6,355 nt of DNA from Archaeoglobaceae archaeon (GTDB lineage Archaea > Halobacteriota > Archaeoglobi > Archaeoglobales > Archaeoglobaceae), in the NCBI GenBank assembly GCA_027016055.1, contig JALWBF010000192.1, positions 1 to 6,355 on the forward strand, given 5' to 3'. Shown here in pieces: positions 1 to 5,883 of the stretch. The notes below the pieces were generated by a model. It was given only the letters and a program-made list of their open reading frames with translations, was not told where the DNA came from and ran no database searches. Position 1 is the stretch's first letter, and each line of letters opens with the position of its first letter. The position numbers and the translations under genes were made by a program.

Positions 1-767
1 TTAAGGTTCTAGGAGTAATTCCGTTCGTCGATATAACATTTACTCCAGAAGATTCCCTAAGCTTGGAAGATTGGAGCGATGAGGATGCCAGAATAGGCAT
101 AGTAAGATTTCCTAGGATCTCAAATTGGACAGATTTCGAACATCTAAAGCCTGCCGGGATTAGGTTCGTTTGGAAGAGGGACGATCTATCCGAGTTCGAT
201 GCAGTAATTTTACCGGGAACAAAGAACACGATTCTGGATTTGAAAGAGCTTAAGTCTGCTGGGATCGATGAGAAGATAAAAGGTATCGCTGGAAAAATAC
301 CGATCATAGGCATATGCGGTGGCTATCAGATGTTAGGTAAGGAGCTAATCGATAGGGGTGTGGAACACGGTTACATCAGAGCGAAGGGTTTGGGCTTGCT
401 CGATGCGGTAACGGTCTTCGATGAGTTTAAGAAGAGAACTGTTCAGGTTGTTAAAACTGTAACTGGAGATGCAGTGATAATAGATAAGATAAAAGGTCAG
501 AGGGTTTGGGGTTACGAGATTCACAAGGGCAAGACTTTTTCAAGCAATCCGATTTTTGAAGATGAAGGATGTGCGAGCGAAGACGGAATGACTTGGGGAA
601 CTTATCTGCACGGACTGTTCAGCAATGAAAACGTTTTAAGGGCTTTTTCCGATTACTTGGGCGTTAAGATCGATAAAAGGGAGGATTGGATCGACACATT
701 TGCGGAGGTTTTTGAAAGGCACGTGGTCTTGGATCTAATATCCAAGTATATACACTTCCGCACTTAA
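1..767 (+). CDS. cobQ: Cobyric acid synthase, glutamine-hydrolysing (CobQ/CbiP), C-terminal part
   Basis: This enzyme uses glutamine and ATP to amidate cobyrinic acid a,c-diamide side chains, giving cobyric acid in adenosylcobalamin synthesis; it is cytoplasmic. The reading frame is open from base 3 at the left edge, so the N-terminal ATP-binding half lies outside and about 254 residues remain of the roughly 480-500 usual for the family. The first codons read GVIPF, then PEDSLSLED, followed by RIGIVRFPRISNWTDF, all typical of CobQ at the junction to the amidotransferase domain. The class I glutamine amidotransferase domain is complete: a PGTKNT segment (213-230), GICGGYQ with the nucleophile Cys at 315-317, WGYEIH (about 507-524), and GTYLHGLF with the catalytic His at 609-611. 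The TTG at 63 is an internal Leu codon, not a start. The IGIVRFPRISNWTDF block favours CobQ over the related CbiA. The gene ends inside the 3' end of the opposing DUF1646 gene. Confidence 0.95.
   Translation, partial: KVLGVIPFVDITFTPEDSLSLEDWSDEDARIGIVRFPRISNWTDFEHLKPAGIRFVWKRDDLSEFDAVILPGTKNTILDLKELKSAGIDEKIKGIAGKIPIIGICGGYQMLGKELIDRGVEHGYIRAKGLGLLDAVTVFDEFKKRTVQVVKTVTGDAVIIDKIKGQRVWGYEIHKGKTFSSNPIFEDEGCASEDGMTWGTYLHGLFSNENVLRAFSDYLGVKIDKREDWIDTFAEVFERHVVLDLISKYIHFRT
728..746. repeat. Perfect 7-bp inverted repeat at the convergent gene ends
   Basis: CTTGGAT (728-734) and ATCCAAG (740-746) are exact inverted copies separated by CTAAT. The spacer holds the TAG stop of the minus-strand DUF1646 gene (735-737), and the element lies within the last codons of cobQ. 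It could form a small hairpin in either transcript and slow polymerase where two transcription units collide. There is no T tract beside it on either strand, so it is not a typical archaeal terminator. A chance palindrome is possible. Confidence 0.4.
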
Positions 768-1817
768 AATGGCGAAGTAAAAGAGCAATATGGCAAGCCC
801 GAGCGGAACGCCTATTTTAGCCCATTCCTTCATTCTGATTCCCAACCTCCCGGCAACCACGATGTTCGGAATGTTTCCCGGAACGAGCATACCTCCGGAA
901 ATCAGAAGGCTCATCAACGCACATTTTATCTGAGTGAGGGAAAGCGTCGGATTTATTTCTACAGCAACGAGCGTTGCGTTATCGAGTATGGCGGAAATCG
1001 TGTTCAGCCAATACAGTCCTTCCGGAGGAATCCTTTCAAACACCAGAGTTGCAAGGGGGGATAATCCCGTTCCGAGCAAAATAAGTGCAGAAACGAAAAC
1101 ATACACCTTCAACGCCCTTACTATTACCGTTCTGAGGGTTTCGGTGTATTCCGGAATTTCGACAGCACCCACGTTTCCGTTACCGGTTTTGTAAGCAGCA
1201 TAAATCCCGAGCGCGACTATGCACGGGATAACGTATATTCCGAGAAGTCTGAAGAGAAAGAAGAAGTCCGCATTGTATGGAGGAACCTTAAGCTTTGAGA
1301 TGGCTATGGTTGCAAGGGGTTCGCCTATCGGAGTTAAAACCGCGCCCAATCCTACGGAAAAGCAGGCAATTACAACGAATTCTATCTTTTTTCTCCTATC
1401 TACCGGTAAAATGGCTGCGATTTCCGAAAGGATAACGGCTGTTACTATCACGGATATGACGCTCGATAAGAGTCCGAGCAGAACCACTATGAGGAAGGAG
1501 AAGTATTTCAAACCCAACCTCTTCACGATCTTTAGCAGGTTTCCGTATATAAATGCCCCGTATTTGTATACTATCAAACCGAATACGAGGACGACCTGAA
1601 ATATGCCTATGGGAACCGGTGTATTCGGCAACCATACCGGCTCCCTCAAAGCATCGATTACGAGCTCAAAACTCCACAGCCCGGACACCGTAACCGCTAA
1701 AATTCCCATTATTAGGAAGAACAACTCCAAGTTTTCTTCCACCAATCTAACTTTAAAAGGTAAGAGCAGGACGAGAAGAAGAATGATCGCCAATCCGATT
1801 TCGACGGGAGATATCAT
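735..1817 (-). CDS. DUF1646 family membrane protein, putative ion transporter
   Basis: This is a 360-residue, very hydrophobic protein resembling the archaeal DUF1646 family, which is thought to belong with the ion transporter (ArsB/NhaD-like) superfamily. Its substrate is unknown. About ten membrane segments can be read, near residues 5-21, 31-48, 70-90, 105-137, 147-172, 185-208, 235-260, 268-287, 296-323 and 335-358. Two motif pairs stand out: LTPIGEPLATI (161-171) in the first half, and ILDNATL (277-283) with VPGNIPNIV (312-320) in the second. Polar, Pro/Gly-rich breaks like these mark re-entrant hairpins in this kind of transporter. The ATG at 1815-1817 lies 6 bases after the hydrolase stop, and AAGGAATGATC across that stop matches an archaeal Shine-Dalgarno, so the two genes are very likely cotranscribed and translationally coupled. 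Its 3' end overlaps cobQ by 33 bases. A carboxylate or sodium transporter is conceivable from the acs neighbourhood, but that is inference. Confidence 0.85.
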   Translation of the reverse strand: MISPVEIGLAIILLLVLLLPFKVRLVEENLELFFLIMGILAVTVSGLWSFELVIDALREPVWLPNTPVPIGIFQVVLVFGLIVYKYGAFIYGNLLKIVKRLGLKYFSFLIVVLLGLLSSVISVIVTAVILSEIAAILPVDRRKKIEFVVIACFSVGLGAVLTPIGEPLATIAISKLKVPPYNADFFFLFRLLGIYVIPCIVALGIYAAYKTGNGNVGAVEIPEYTETLRTVIVRALKVYVFVSALILLGTGLSPLATLVFERIPPEGLYWLNTISAILDNATLVAVEINPTLSLTQIKCALMSLLISGGMLVPGNIPNIVVAGRLGIRMKEWAKIGVPLGLAILLFYFAILSAEVYILGY

Positions 1818-1823
1818 TTCGGA

Positions 1824-2348
1824 TCATTCCTTAACTATATTCAATATCTCCTTGAACAGTTCCGTATCTGCCGAAACCGTCTCTTCGTATATGAACGTTT
1901 CAGCAGTCGTTAGCCTTACGCCTTCGAAAGCCATTCTCTGTATCGCAACATCCCTATCGAGCTTCTTTCTCGATCCCGTGCAGTCAACTGCTACGTATAC
2001 ATCGTAGCCCAACTTAAGAAGGTCTAAAGCGGTCTGAAGAACGCATATGTGAGTTTCAAGACCGGTAAGTATTATTTTTCTACTCTTCAATTCCCCCAAA
2101 ACTTTCAGAAATCGTTCGTTTTTACAACAGCTGAAACTCGTCTTCTTTATCGGTTTGAATTCGCCCAAAACATCCCTAACTTCCTTCACCGTAGAACCGA
2201 GCTTCATCTGTTCGGTGACTACGATGGGTATATCCATCAGTTTGCAAAACCTTATCAGCTTTCTCAAATTTTTTACAATATAATCGATGTTTTCAACATG
2301 AGGAGCCAACCTTTCTTGGACGTCTATAACCACAACGGTTGGATCCAT
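1824..2348 (-). CDS. Isochorismatase-like cysteine hydrolase (YcaC/ISOC type)
   Basis: This 174-residue cytoplasmic protein has the isochorismatase-like fold, a family that cleaves C-N or ether bonds in small amides and related molecules through a Cys-Lys-Asp triad. Here the triad is Asp9 (VIDVQ), Lys69 (IKKTSFSC) and Cys102 (GLETHICVLQTALDL). The segment VTEQMKLGSTVKEV (44-57) matches the TEQ..LG.T pattern of the YcaC/ISOC1 branch and lacks the metal-binding D.H of nicotinamidases, so nicotinamide is an unlikely substrate. The C-terminal DCTGSR and LTTAETFIYE blocks also fit, and the length is normal. The usual FSM after the Lys is FSCC here. The ATG at 2346-2348 is the first in-frame start. 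It has no Shine-Dalgarno but a TATA-like box 26 bases upstream, which suggests a leaderless transcript. It precedes the DUF1646 gene by 6 bases. True isochorismatase activity is not implied, and no siderophore genes are nearby. Confidence 0.9.
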   Translation of the reverse strand: MDPTVVVIDVQERLAPHVENIDYIVKNLRKLIRFCKLMDIPIVVTEQMKLGSTVKEVRDVLGEFKPIKKTSFSCCKNERFLKVLGELKSRKIILTGLETHICVLQTALDLLKLGYDVYVAVDCTGSRKKLDRDVAIQRMAFEGVRLTTAETFIYEETVSADTELFKEILNIVKE

Positions 2349-2370
2349 ACAGTGTGAATAAACGGTGGAA

Positions 2371-2386
2371 ATAAAAATTTTTGTTT
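2371..2386 (-). promoter_or_regulatory. Probable promoter of the hydrolase-DUF1646 unit, or T-rich terminator of the acetate transporter
   Basis: On the minus strand this reads AAACAAAAATTTTTAT. The A-rich part resembles a BRE and TTTTTAT (2377-2371) resembles a TATA box centred 26 bases upstream of the hydrolase ATG. With usual archaeal spacing, transcription would begin at or next to that ATG. This agrees with the lack of a Shine-Dalgarno in the 20 bases before it. The same T5 tract lies just beyond the acetate transporter stop (2395-2397), so it could also end that transcript. Only position and base composition support this. Confidence 0.45.
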
Positions 2387-2394
2387 AAGAAAAG

Positions 2395-2937
2395 TTAGGA
2401 AAGGGGTAATAATCCCCTACCGTATACGGTGTTAACGAGTTCGGCCATCGCTATATACCAAGCCAAGAGTCCGGTTATGAATATCTCAAAGCCCACAGGT
2501 TTCGCTGGAACGAGTCCGATCGGCAGAGCTATAAGCAGACCGAAGGCGATCCAAAGCAATACGAAGAGCGCTGAAAGCAGTTTGCCTATTCTGAAAGATG
2601 CTATCATGAATGCGAACGTGAACAGGAACCACATCAGTGCGAACCCTGCATTTCCGAGGGCTCCGACCTTGATACCGAAAGTTGGCAGTATTATGTCCTT
2701 TATGAATACCGCCCACCAGAATGCTCCGTAGGACATGAAAGCGGATCCGCCGAATATGTTGCCCTTTCTCATATCTATTATTCCGGCTATGAACTGCGCA
2801 GTTCCTCCGAATGCGAGGGCAAGAGCCAAAGTGGGCCCGGCACCCCAGTAGCCCATGACGTGCAGGCCAGTTGCCATCGTCGTTAAAGCGAAGCCCATAA
2901 GACCGACTACAGCCGGATTAGCCCAGTCGTTCTCCAT
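2395..2937 (-). CDS. satP: Acetate uptake transporter, GPR1/FUN34/YaaH (SatP) family
   Basis: This is a 180-residue inner-membrane protein of the acetate uptake transporter family, which moves acetate (and in some members succinate) across the membrane as hexameric channels or proton symporters. The N-terminal signature is clear: NPA at residues 7-9, then GLMGFALTT (12-20). A second conserved block runs from GGTAQFIAG (44-52) through RKGNIFGGSAF (57-67) to SYGAFW (69-74). Six membrane segments lie near 8-28, 33-55, 63-83, 95-114, 118-140 and 148-168, and the C-terminus keeps ELVNTVYGRGLLPL. Length is close to E. coli SatP. The ATG at 2935-2937 has GAGGGATCT (2949-2941) 3 bases upstream, with GAGG 8 bases from the start, a fair Shine-Dalgarno. 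It follows acs by 22 bases, so uptake and activation of acetate appear linked. Acetate as substrate is inferred from the family and the neighbour; the symbol follows E. coli. Confidence 0.93.
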   Translation of the reverse strand: MENDWANPAVVGLMGFALTTMATGLHVMGYWGAGPTLALALAFGGTAQFIAGIIDMRKGNIFGGSAFMSYGAFWWAVFIKDIILPTFGIKVGALGNAGFALMWFLFTFAFMIASFRIGKLLSALFVLLWIAFGLLIALPIGLVPAKPVGFEIFITGLLAWYIAMAELVNTVYGRGLLPLS

Positions 2938-2950
2938 AAGAGATCCCTCT

Positions 2951-2957
2951 AAAAAAA
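2951..2957 (-). terminator. T7 tract between acs and the acetate transporter gene
   Basis: The transcript reads UAA (acs stop), AA, then seven U residues, then AGAGGGAUCU, the ribosome site of the transporter gene. Runs of five or more U are intrinsic termination signals for archaeal RNA polymerase. Here the run lies inside a probable operon, so it may let only part of the acs transcription continue into the transporter gene. No hairpin is needed or seen. It may also be a simple AT-rich spacer. Confidence 0.4.
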
Positions 2958-2959
2958 TT

Positions 2960-4933
2960 TTATTGTTTTTCCATAGCCTTCTTTATCTCCTCGTAAGCTC
3001 TCTTAGCTTCTTCAACAGCCTTCGGATCTTCGAGCGTCGTTACATCACCAAGCGGCTGTCCAGATAGAACAGCCCTCAGAACCCTCCTCATTATCTTTCC
3101 GCTTCTCGTCTTGGGCAGTTTCTCGACGAATATTATGTCATCAGGCGTTGCAATTGGGCCAATGGTCTTTCTCACCCACTCCTTAAGTTCCTTCTTCAGC
3201 TCCACCGATGGCTCATAACCCTCCTTAAGAACGACGAATGCTATCGGCACCTCTCCCTTGATCTCGTGGGCCTTTCCAATAACGGCAGCCTCGCTCACGG
3301 CTTTGTGGGCAACTAGAGCACTTTCAAGCTCAGCCGTTCCGATTCTGTGCCCGCTGACGTTCAAAACATCATCTATTCTTCCCATTATCCAGAAGTAGCC
3401 ATCTTCGTCGATTCTAGCGCCGTCTCCGGTGAAGTATACAAGCTTGCCCTTGAATGCGCTCCAATACTGCTTAATGTATCTGTCCGGATCTCCCCAAAGA
3501 GTTCTTAGCATAGAAGGCCATGGTCTCGTAATTACGAGCTTTCCTCCAACGTTCGGCGGGCACGGATTTCCGTCGTCATCCCAAACTTCCGCCTTTATGC
3601 CCGGGAAGGGCTTCGTTGCGGAACCGGGCTTTAGCTTCGTAACTCCCGGAAGAGGTGTGATCAGGTGCATTCCCGTTTCAGTCTGCCACCAAGTGTCAAC
3701 TATCGGACATCTTTCACCGCCTATGACCCTGTAGAACCACTTCCAAGCTTCTGGATTTATCGGCTCTCCGACCGTTCCGAGCAGTCTTAAGCTGCTGAGA
3801 TCGTGCTTCTTCGGCCATTCCTCGCCGAGTCTCATGAAGTATCTTATTGCCGTGGGAGCGGTGTAGAATATGGTAACGCCGTATCTTTCAATTATGCTCC
3901 ACCATCTGTCCGGTTGCGGATAATCCGGAGCTCCTTCGTAAATCAAAACGGTTGCACCGTTGCTCAATGGCCCGTAAACTACGTAGCTGTGCCCGGTAAT
4001 CCAGCCTATATCAGCTGTGCACCAGTATATGTCCTCATCCTTGATGTCGAACACCCACTTCGTCGTTATATGCGTTCCAACGTTGTAACCACCGTGAACG
4101 TGCAGAACACCCTTGGGCTTGCCTGTTGTTCCGGATGTGTATAGTATGAACAACGGATCCTCGGAATCCATAACTTCCGGCTCGCACTTCCAAGAAACTC
4201 CGTATTGGATGTCGTGCCACCAGAGATCTCTACCCTCAACCATGTTGACATCCAATCCAAGCCTGTTGTAAACTACGACATACTTAACGCTCGGAGCATC
4301 CTCCAATGCCTCGTCAACGATCTTCTTCGTCTCAACGATCTTGCCCCTTCTATAGAATCCGTCCATCGTTATTACAACTTTAGCCTGAGCGTCGTTTATT
4401 CTATCTCTGAGTGCCGTTGCGGAGAAACCTCCGAAGACGACGCTGTGGATTGCACCTATTCTCGCACACGCGAGCATGGCAACAACGAGCTCCGGAACCA
4501 TTCCCATGTATATCGTTACCCTGTCTCCCTTCTTTACGCCCAAGCTCTTCAACGCGTTGGCGAACCTGCAGACCCTTCTGTATAGCTCGTAGTAAGTAAG
4601 AACCCTTCTCTCGTTTTCCGGCTCACCCTGCCAGATTATAGCGGCTTTGTTCTTCCTCCACGTCCTAACGTGCCTGTCAAGGCAATTGTGGGTTATGTTT
4701 ATCTTACCGCCAACAAACCACTTGTAAAACGGCGCGTTGCTGTCGTCGAGAACCTTCTTGTAAGGCTCAAACCATTCGATCTCCGTCCTTGCAATCTCAT
4801 CCCAAAAGCCTAACCAATCCTTCTCGGCTTTTTCGTAAATTGATTCGTCCTTAATCCAAGCCTTTTCCTTAAATTCTTCCGGCGGTTCGTATACCTCCTC
4901 AACTTTCATCAGGGATTCGATTGTCTTGGACAT
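2960..4933 (-). CDS. acs: Acetyl-CoA synthetase, AMP-forming
   Basis: This enzyme converts acetate, ATP and CoA to acetyl-CoA, AMP and pyrophosphate in the cytoplasm, a high-affinity route for acetate assimilation or oxidation. The 657 residues match the usual length of about 650. Visible ANL-superfamily motifs are the P-loop YTSGTTGKPKG (265-275), GWITGHSY (310-317), GTVGEP (386-391), DTWWQTETG (413-421), YFTGDG (500-505), the hinge motif GRIDDVLNVSGHRIGT (518-533) and PKTRSGKIMRR (607-617). Lys613 is the catalytic lysine of adenylate formation and the residue inactivated by acetylation in bacterial Acs. The acetate pocket inferred by motif alignment to Salmonella Acs is Ile312, Thr313, Val388, Trp416; the Trp restricts the pocket to acetate or propionate. 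The N-terminal Acs domain is present. The ATG at 4931-4933 has GGGGGTG (4946-4940) 6 bases before it and a TATA-like box upstream. It heads the acetate unit, with the transporter gene 22 bases downstream. Confidence 0.97.
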   Translation of the reverse strand: MSKTIESLMKVEEVYEPPEEFKEKAWIKDESIYEKAEKDWLGFWDEIARTEIEWFEPYKKVLDDSNAPFYKWFVGGKINITHNCLDRHVRTWRKNKAAIIWQGEPENERRVLTYYELYRRVCRFANALKSLGVKKGDRVTIYMGMVPELVVAMLACARIGAIHSVVFGGFSATALRDRINDAQAKVVITMDGFYRRGKIVETKKIVDEALEDAPSVKYVVVYNRLGLDVNMVEGRDLWWHDIQYGVSWKCEPEVMDSEDPLFILYTSGTTGKPKGVLHVHGGYNVGTHITTKWVFDIKDEDIYWCTADIGWITGHSYVVYGPLSNGATVLIYEGAPDYPQPDRWWSIIERYGVTIFYTAPTAIRYFMRLGEEWPKKHDLSSLRLLGTVGEPINPEAWKWFYRVIGGERCPIVDTWWQTETGMHLITPLPGVTKLKPGSATKPFPGIKAEVWDDDGNPCPPNVGGKLVITRPWPSMLRTLWGDPDRYIKQYWSAFKGKLVYFTGDGARIDEDGYFWIMGRIDDVLNVSGHRIGTAELESALVAHKAVSEAAVIGKAHEIKGEVPIAFVVLKEGYEPSVELKKELKEWVRKTIGPIATPDDIIFVEKLPKTRSGKIMRRVLRAVLSGQPLGDVTTLEDPKAVEEAKRAYEEIKKAMEKQ

Positions 4934-4939
4934 TCAGAA

Positions 4940-4946
4940 CACCCCC
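4940..4946 (-). promoter_or_regulatory. Shine-Dalgarno of acs
   Basis: GGGGGTG on the minus strand, ending 6 bases before the acs ATG, closely matches the archaeal GGAGGTG consensus. It fixes the ATG at 4933 as the start and indicates a short leader rather than a leaderless transcript. Confidence 0.7.
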
Positions 4947-4971
4947 GCTCGAATTTTATTCAGATCGACAC

Positions 4972-4988
4972 TATTTAAATATTTCCTC
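4972..4988 (-). promoter_or_regulatory. Probable BRE/TATA promoter of acs
   Basis: On the minus strand GAGGAAATA precedes TTTAAATA (4979-4972), a near-ideal archaeal TATA box with a purine-rich BRE-like element upstream. The usual spacing of about 25 bases puts the transcription start near 4950, giving a leader of roughly 16 bases that just includes the acs Shine-Dalgarno. The core also contains two overlapping palindromes, AAATATTT and ATTTAAAT, which might bind a dimeric regulator but are common in AT-rich TATA regions. Confidence 0.6.
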
Positions 4989-5169
4989 GACGCTTGTCTA
5001 TTCTTCAGTCTAAATTATTACCTTTTCCTAACGACGATGTATGTTCAATTTTAATATTTATGAATTTTAGTCTTGTTATGCTATAACCAAGCACTTAAAG
5101 TTAATAAATAATAATGTATAAAATAAATCATGATAATTATTAAATATTATAAATGTATAGAGGTCAAAT
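4989..5169. other. AT-rich intergenic region between thyX and acs
   Basis: No open reading frame of useful length, tRNA-like fold or box C/D pattern is visible on either strand. Bases 5041-5160 hold only 19 G or C out of 120, and 5101-5160 only 5 of 60, far below the coding regions around it (about 35-50% in lines I counted). On the minus strand it contains T-rich stretches such as GATTTATTTTATAC (about 5133-5120) downstream of the thyX stop that could end that transcript. Otherwise it probably acts as the upstream regulatory region of acs. Structured archaeal RNAs in thermophiles are normally GC-rich, which argues against an RNA gene here. Confidence 0.6.
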
Positions 5170-5883
5170 TCATTTCTTCTTCCAGCTCTCCTTAATCTCC
5201 TTTTTTGTAGGTATTTTAGCTCTAAATGGACAGTCTTTGGGTCGGGCTTCGTTTTCCGGGCATAATCCCAAATTGTATCCTCTGCATCCGATATCTTTGA
5301 ATATCTCCGGATATATTTCGACTACGATGTCGTATATCTTCTGTGCGAGTTCTCTTATTTCCGGAGCGGCTCTCTTGCAGAGCCTTAAGCCCAAGAAGTT
5401 TATGAGCGATCTGGCGTTGATAGTCCATATGTAATGCGTATGGGTTGCCATCGGCAAAACGTAACGGGATGCTTCCAAAGCTTCAGCTTTCGAATATCCT
5501 TTTTCGAGCATCCTCTCGAAGATTTTGACGTAATACTGTCTTGCGGATTCCATGGCTTCTTTGAAAATCTCCACGAGCTCTTCATCTCCGTCGATCGTCG
5601 GAGGTATGACGTAGCCGAAATCCTTCTCTACATTGTATCTCGTCGATCTTGCCGTATGGCTTGCGATCCTGTGTTCCAGCAACTCCCTGCTTATCGCAAC
5701 GCTCATTTCGGAAATTTCGAATGTGAAGTAGATGTGCTCTATCGCACTCGTGTAGTCGTTCTCGACGACCATTCTAACTATTTCCTCATCGCTCAAGCTT
5801 TCGGGTATTCCGCTGACCCTACAGCTTTGAGCTACCAGCTTCACTCCATCCGGGGTGTATCTCAAAAGCCTAACCTTAACCAT
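5170..5883 (-). CDS. thyX: Flavin-dependent thymidylate synthase ThyX
   Basis: ThyX makes dTMP from dUMP using FAD, NAD(P)H and methylene-tetrahydrofolate (or a folate analogue in archaea) and is normally a tetramer. The 237 residues match family length. Family blocks seen are SAIEHIYFTFEI (46-57), SRELLEHRIASHTARSTRY (65-83), FGYVIPP (89-95), YVLPMATHTHYIWTINARS (141-159) and LRLCKRAAPEIRELA (166-180). The last includes Arg167, equivalent to the dUMP-activating Arg174 of the Thermotoga maritima enzyme. The signature RHR-x7-S reads EHR-x7-S (70-80), with further changes Q to E at 67 and E to A at 78. Cysteines at 169, 200, 208 and 218 fit a subclass with a likely metal or structural site. The ATG at 5881-5883 directly follows the activase TGA and has a strong AGGAGGT site, so the two genes are translationally coupled. 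Both serve deoxynucleotide supply. Thymidylate synthesis is the best call, but the altered motif leaves some doubt. Confidence 0.92.
   Translation of the reverse strand: MVKVRLLRYTPDGVKLVAQSCRVSGIPESLSDEEIVRMVVENDYTSAIEHIYFTFEISEMSVAISRELLEHRIASHTARSTRYNVEKDFGYVIPPTIDGDEELVEIFKEAMESARQYYVKIFERMLEKGYSKAEALEASRYVLPMATHTHYIWTINARSLINFLGLRLCKRAAPEIRELAQKIYDIVVEIYPEIFKDIGCRGYNLGLCPENEARPKDCPFRAKIPTKKEIKESWKKK

Noticed and set aside
63..65. TTG at 63 as the start of a separate glutamine amidotransferase gene
   Set aside because: The frame is open to the left edge and the upstream codons (GVIPF, PEDSLSLED) are normal CobQ sequence, so this is an internal Leu.
1219..2007. Plus-strand open frames (1219-1599, 1603-2007) opposite the DUF1646 and hydrolase genes
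   Set aside because: Their translations are low-complexity Ser/Thr/Arg/Lys-rich without family motifs, while the minus strand carries clear conserved proteins over the same bases.
1824..2348. Nicotinamidase (PncA) as the function of the hydrolase
   Set aside because: The metal-binding Asp-x-His pattern of nicotinamidases is missing, and the TEQ..LG.T segment matches the YcaC/ISOC branch instead.
4205..4585. Plus-strand open frames opposite acs
   Set aside because: They are antisense shadows of a strongly conserved coding region and show no recognisable domain.
5085..5140. A 16-codon minus-strand reading frame in the AT-rich spacer
   Set aside because: It has no ribosome site and only residues expected from A+T-rich DNA; chance is the simplest explanation.
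4989..5169. Small RNA gene or riboswitch between thyX and acs
   Set aside because: No GC-rich stem, box C/D or K-turn pattern was found, and A+T content is too high for a stable structured RNA in a thermophile.
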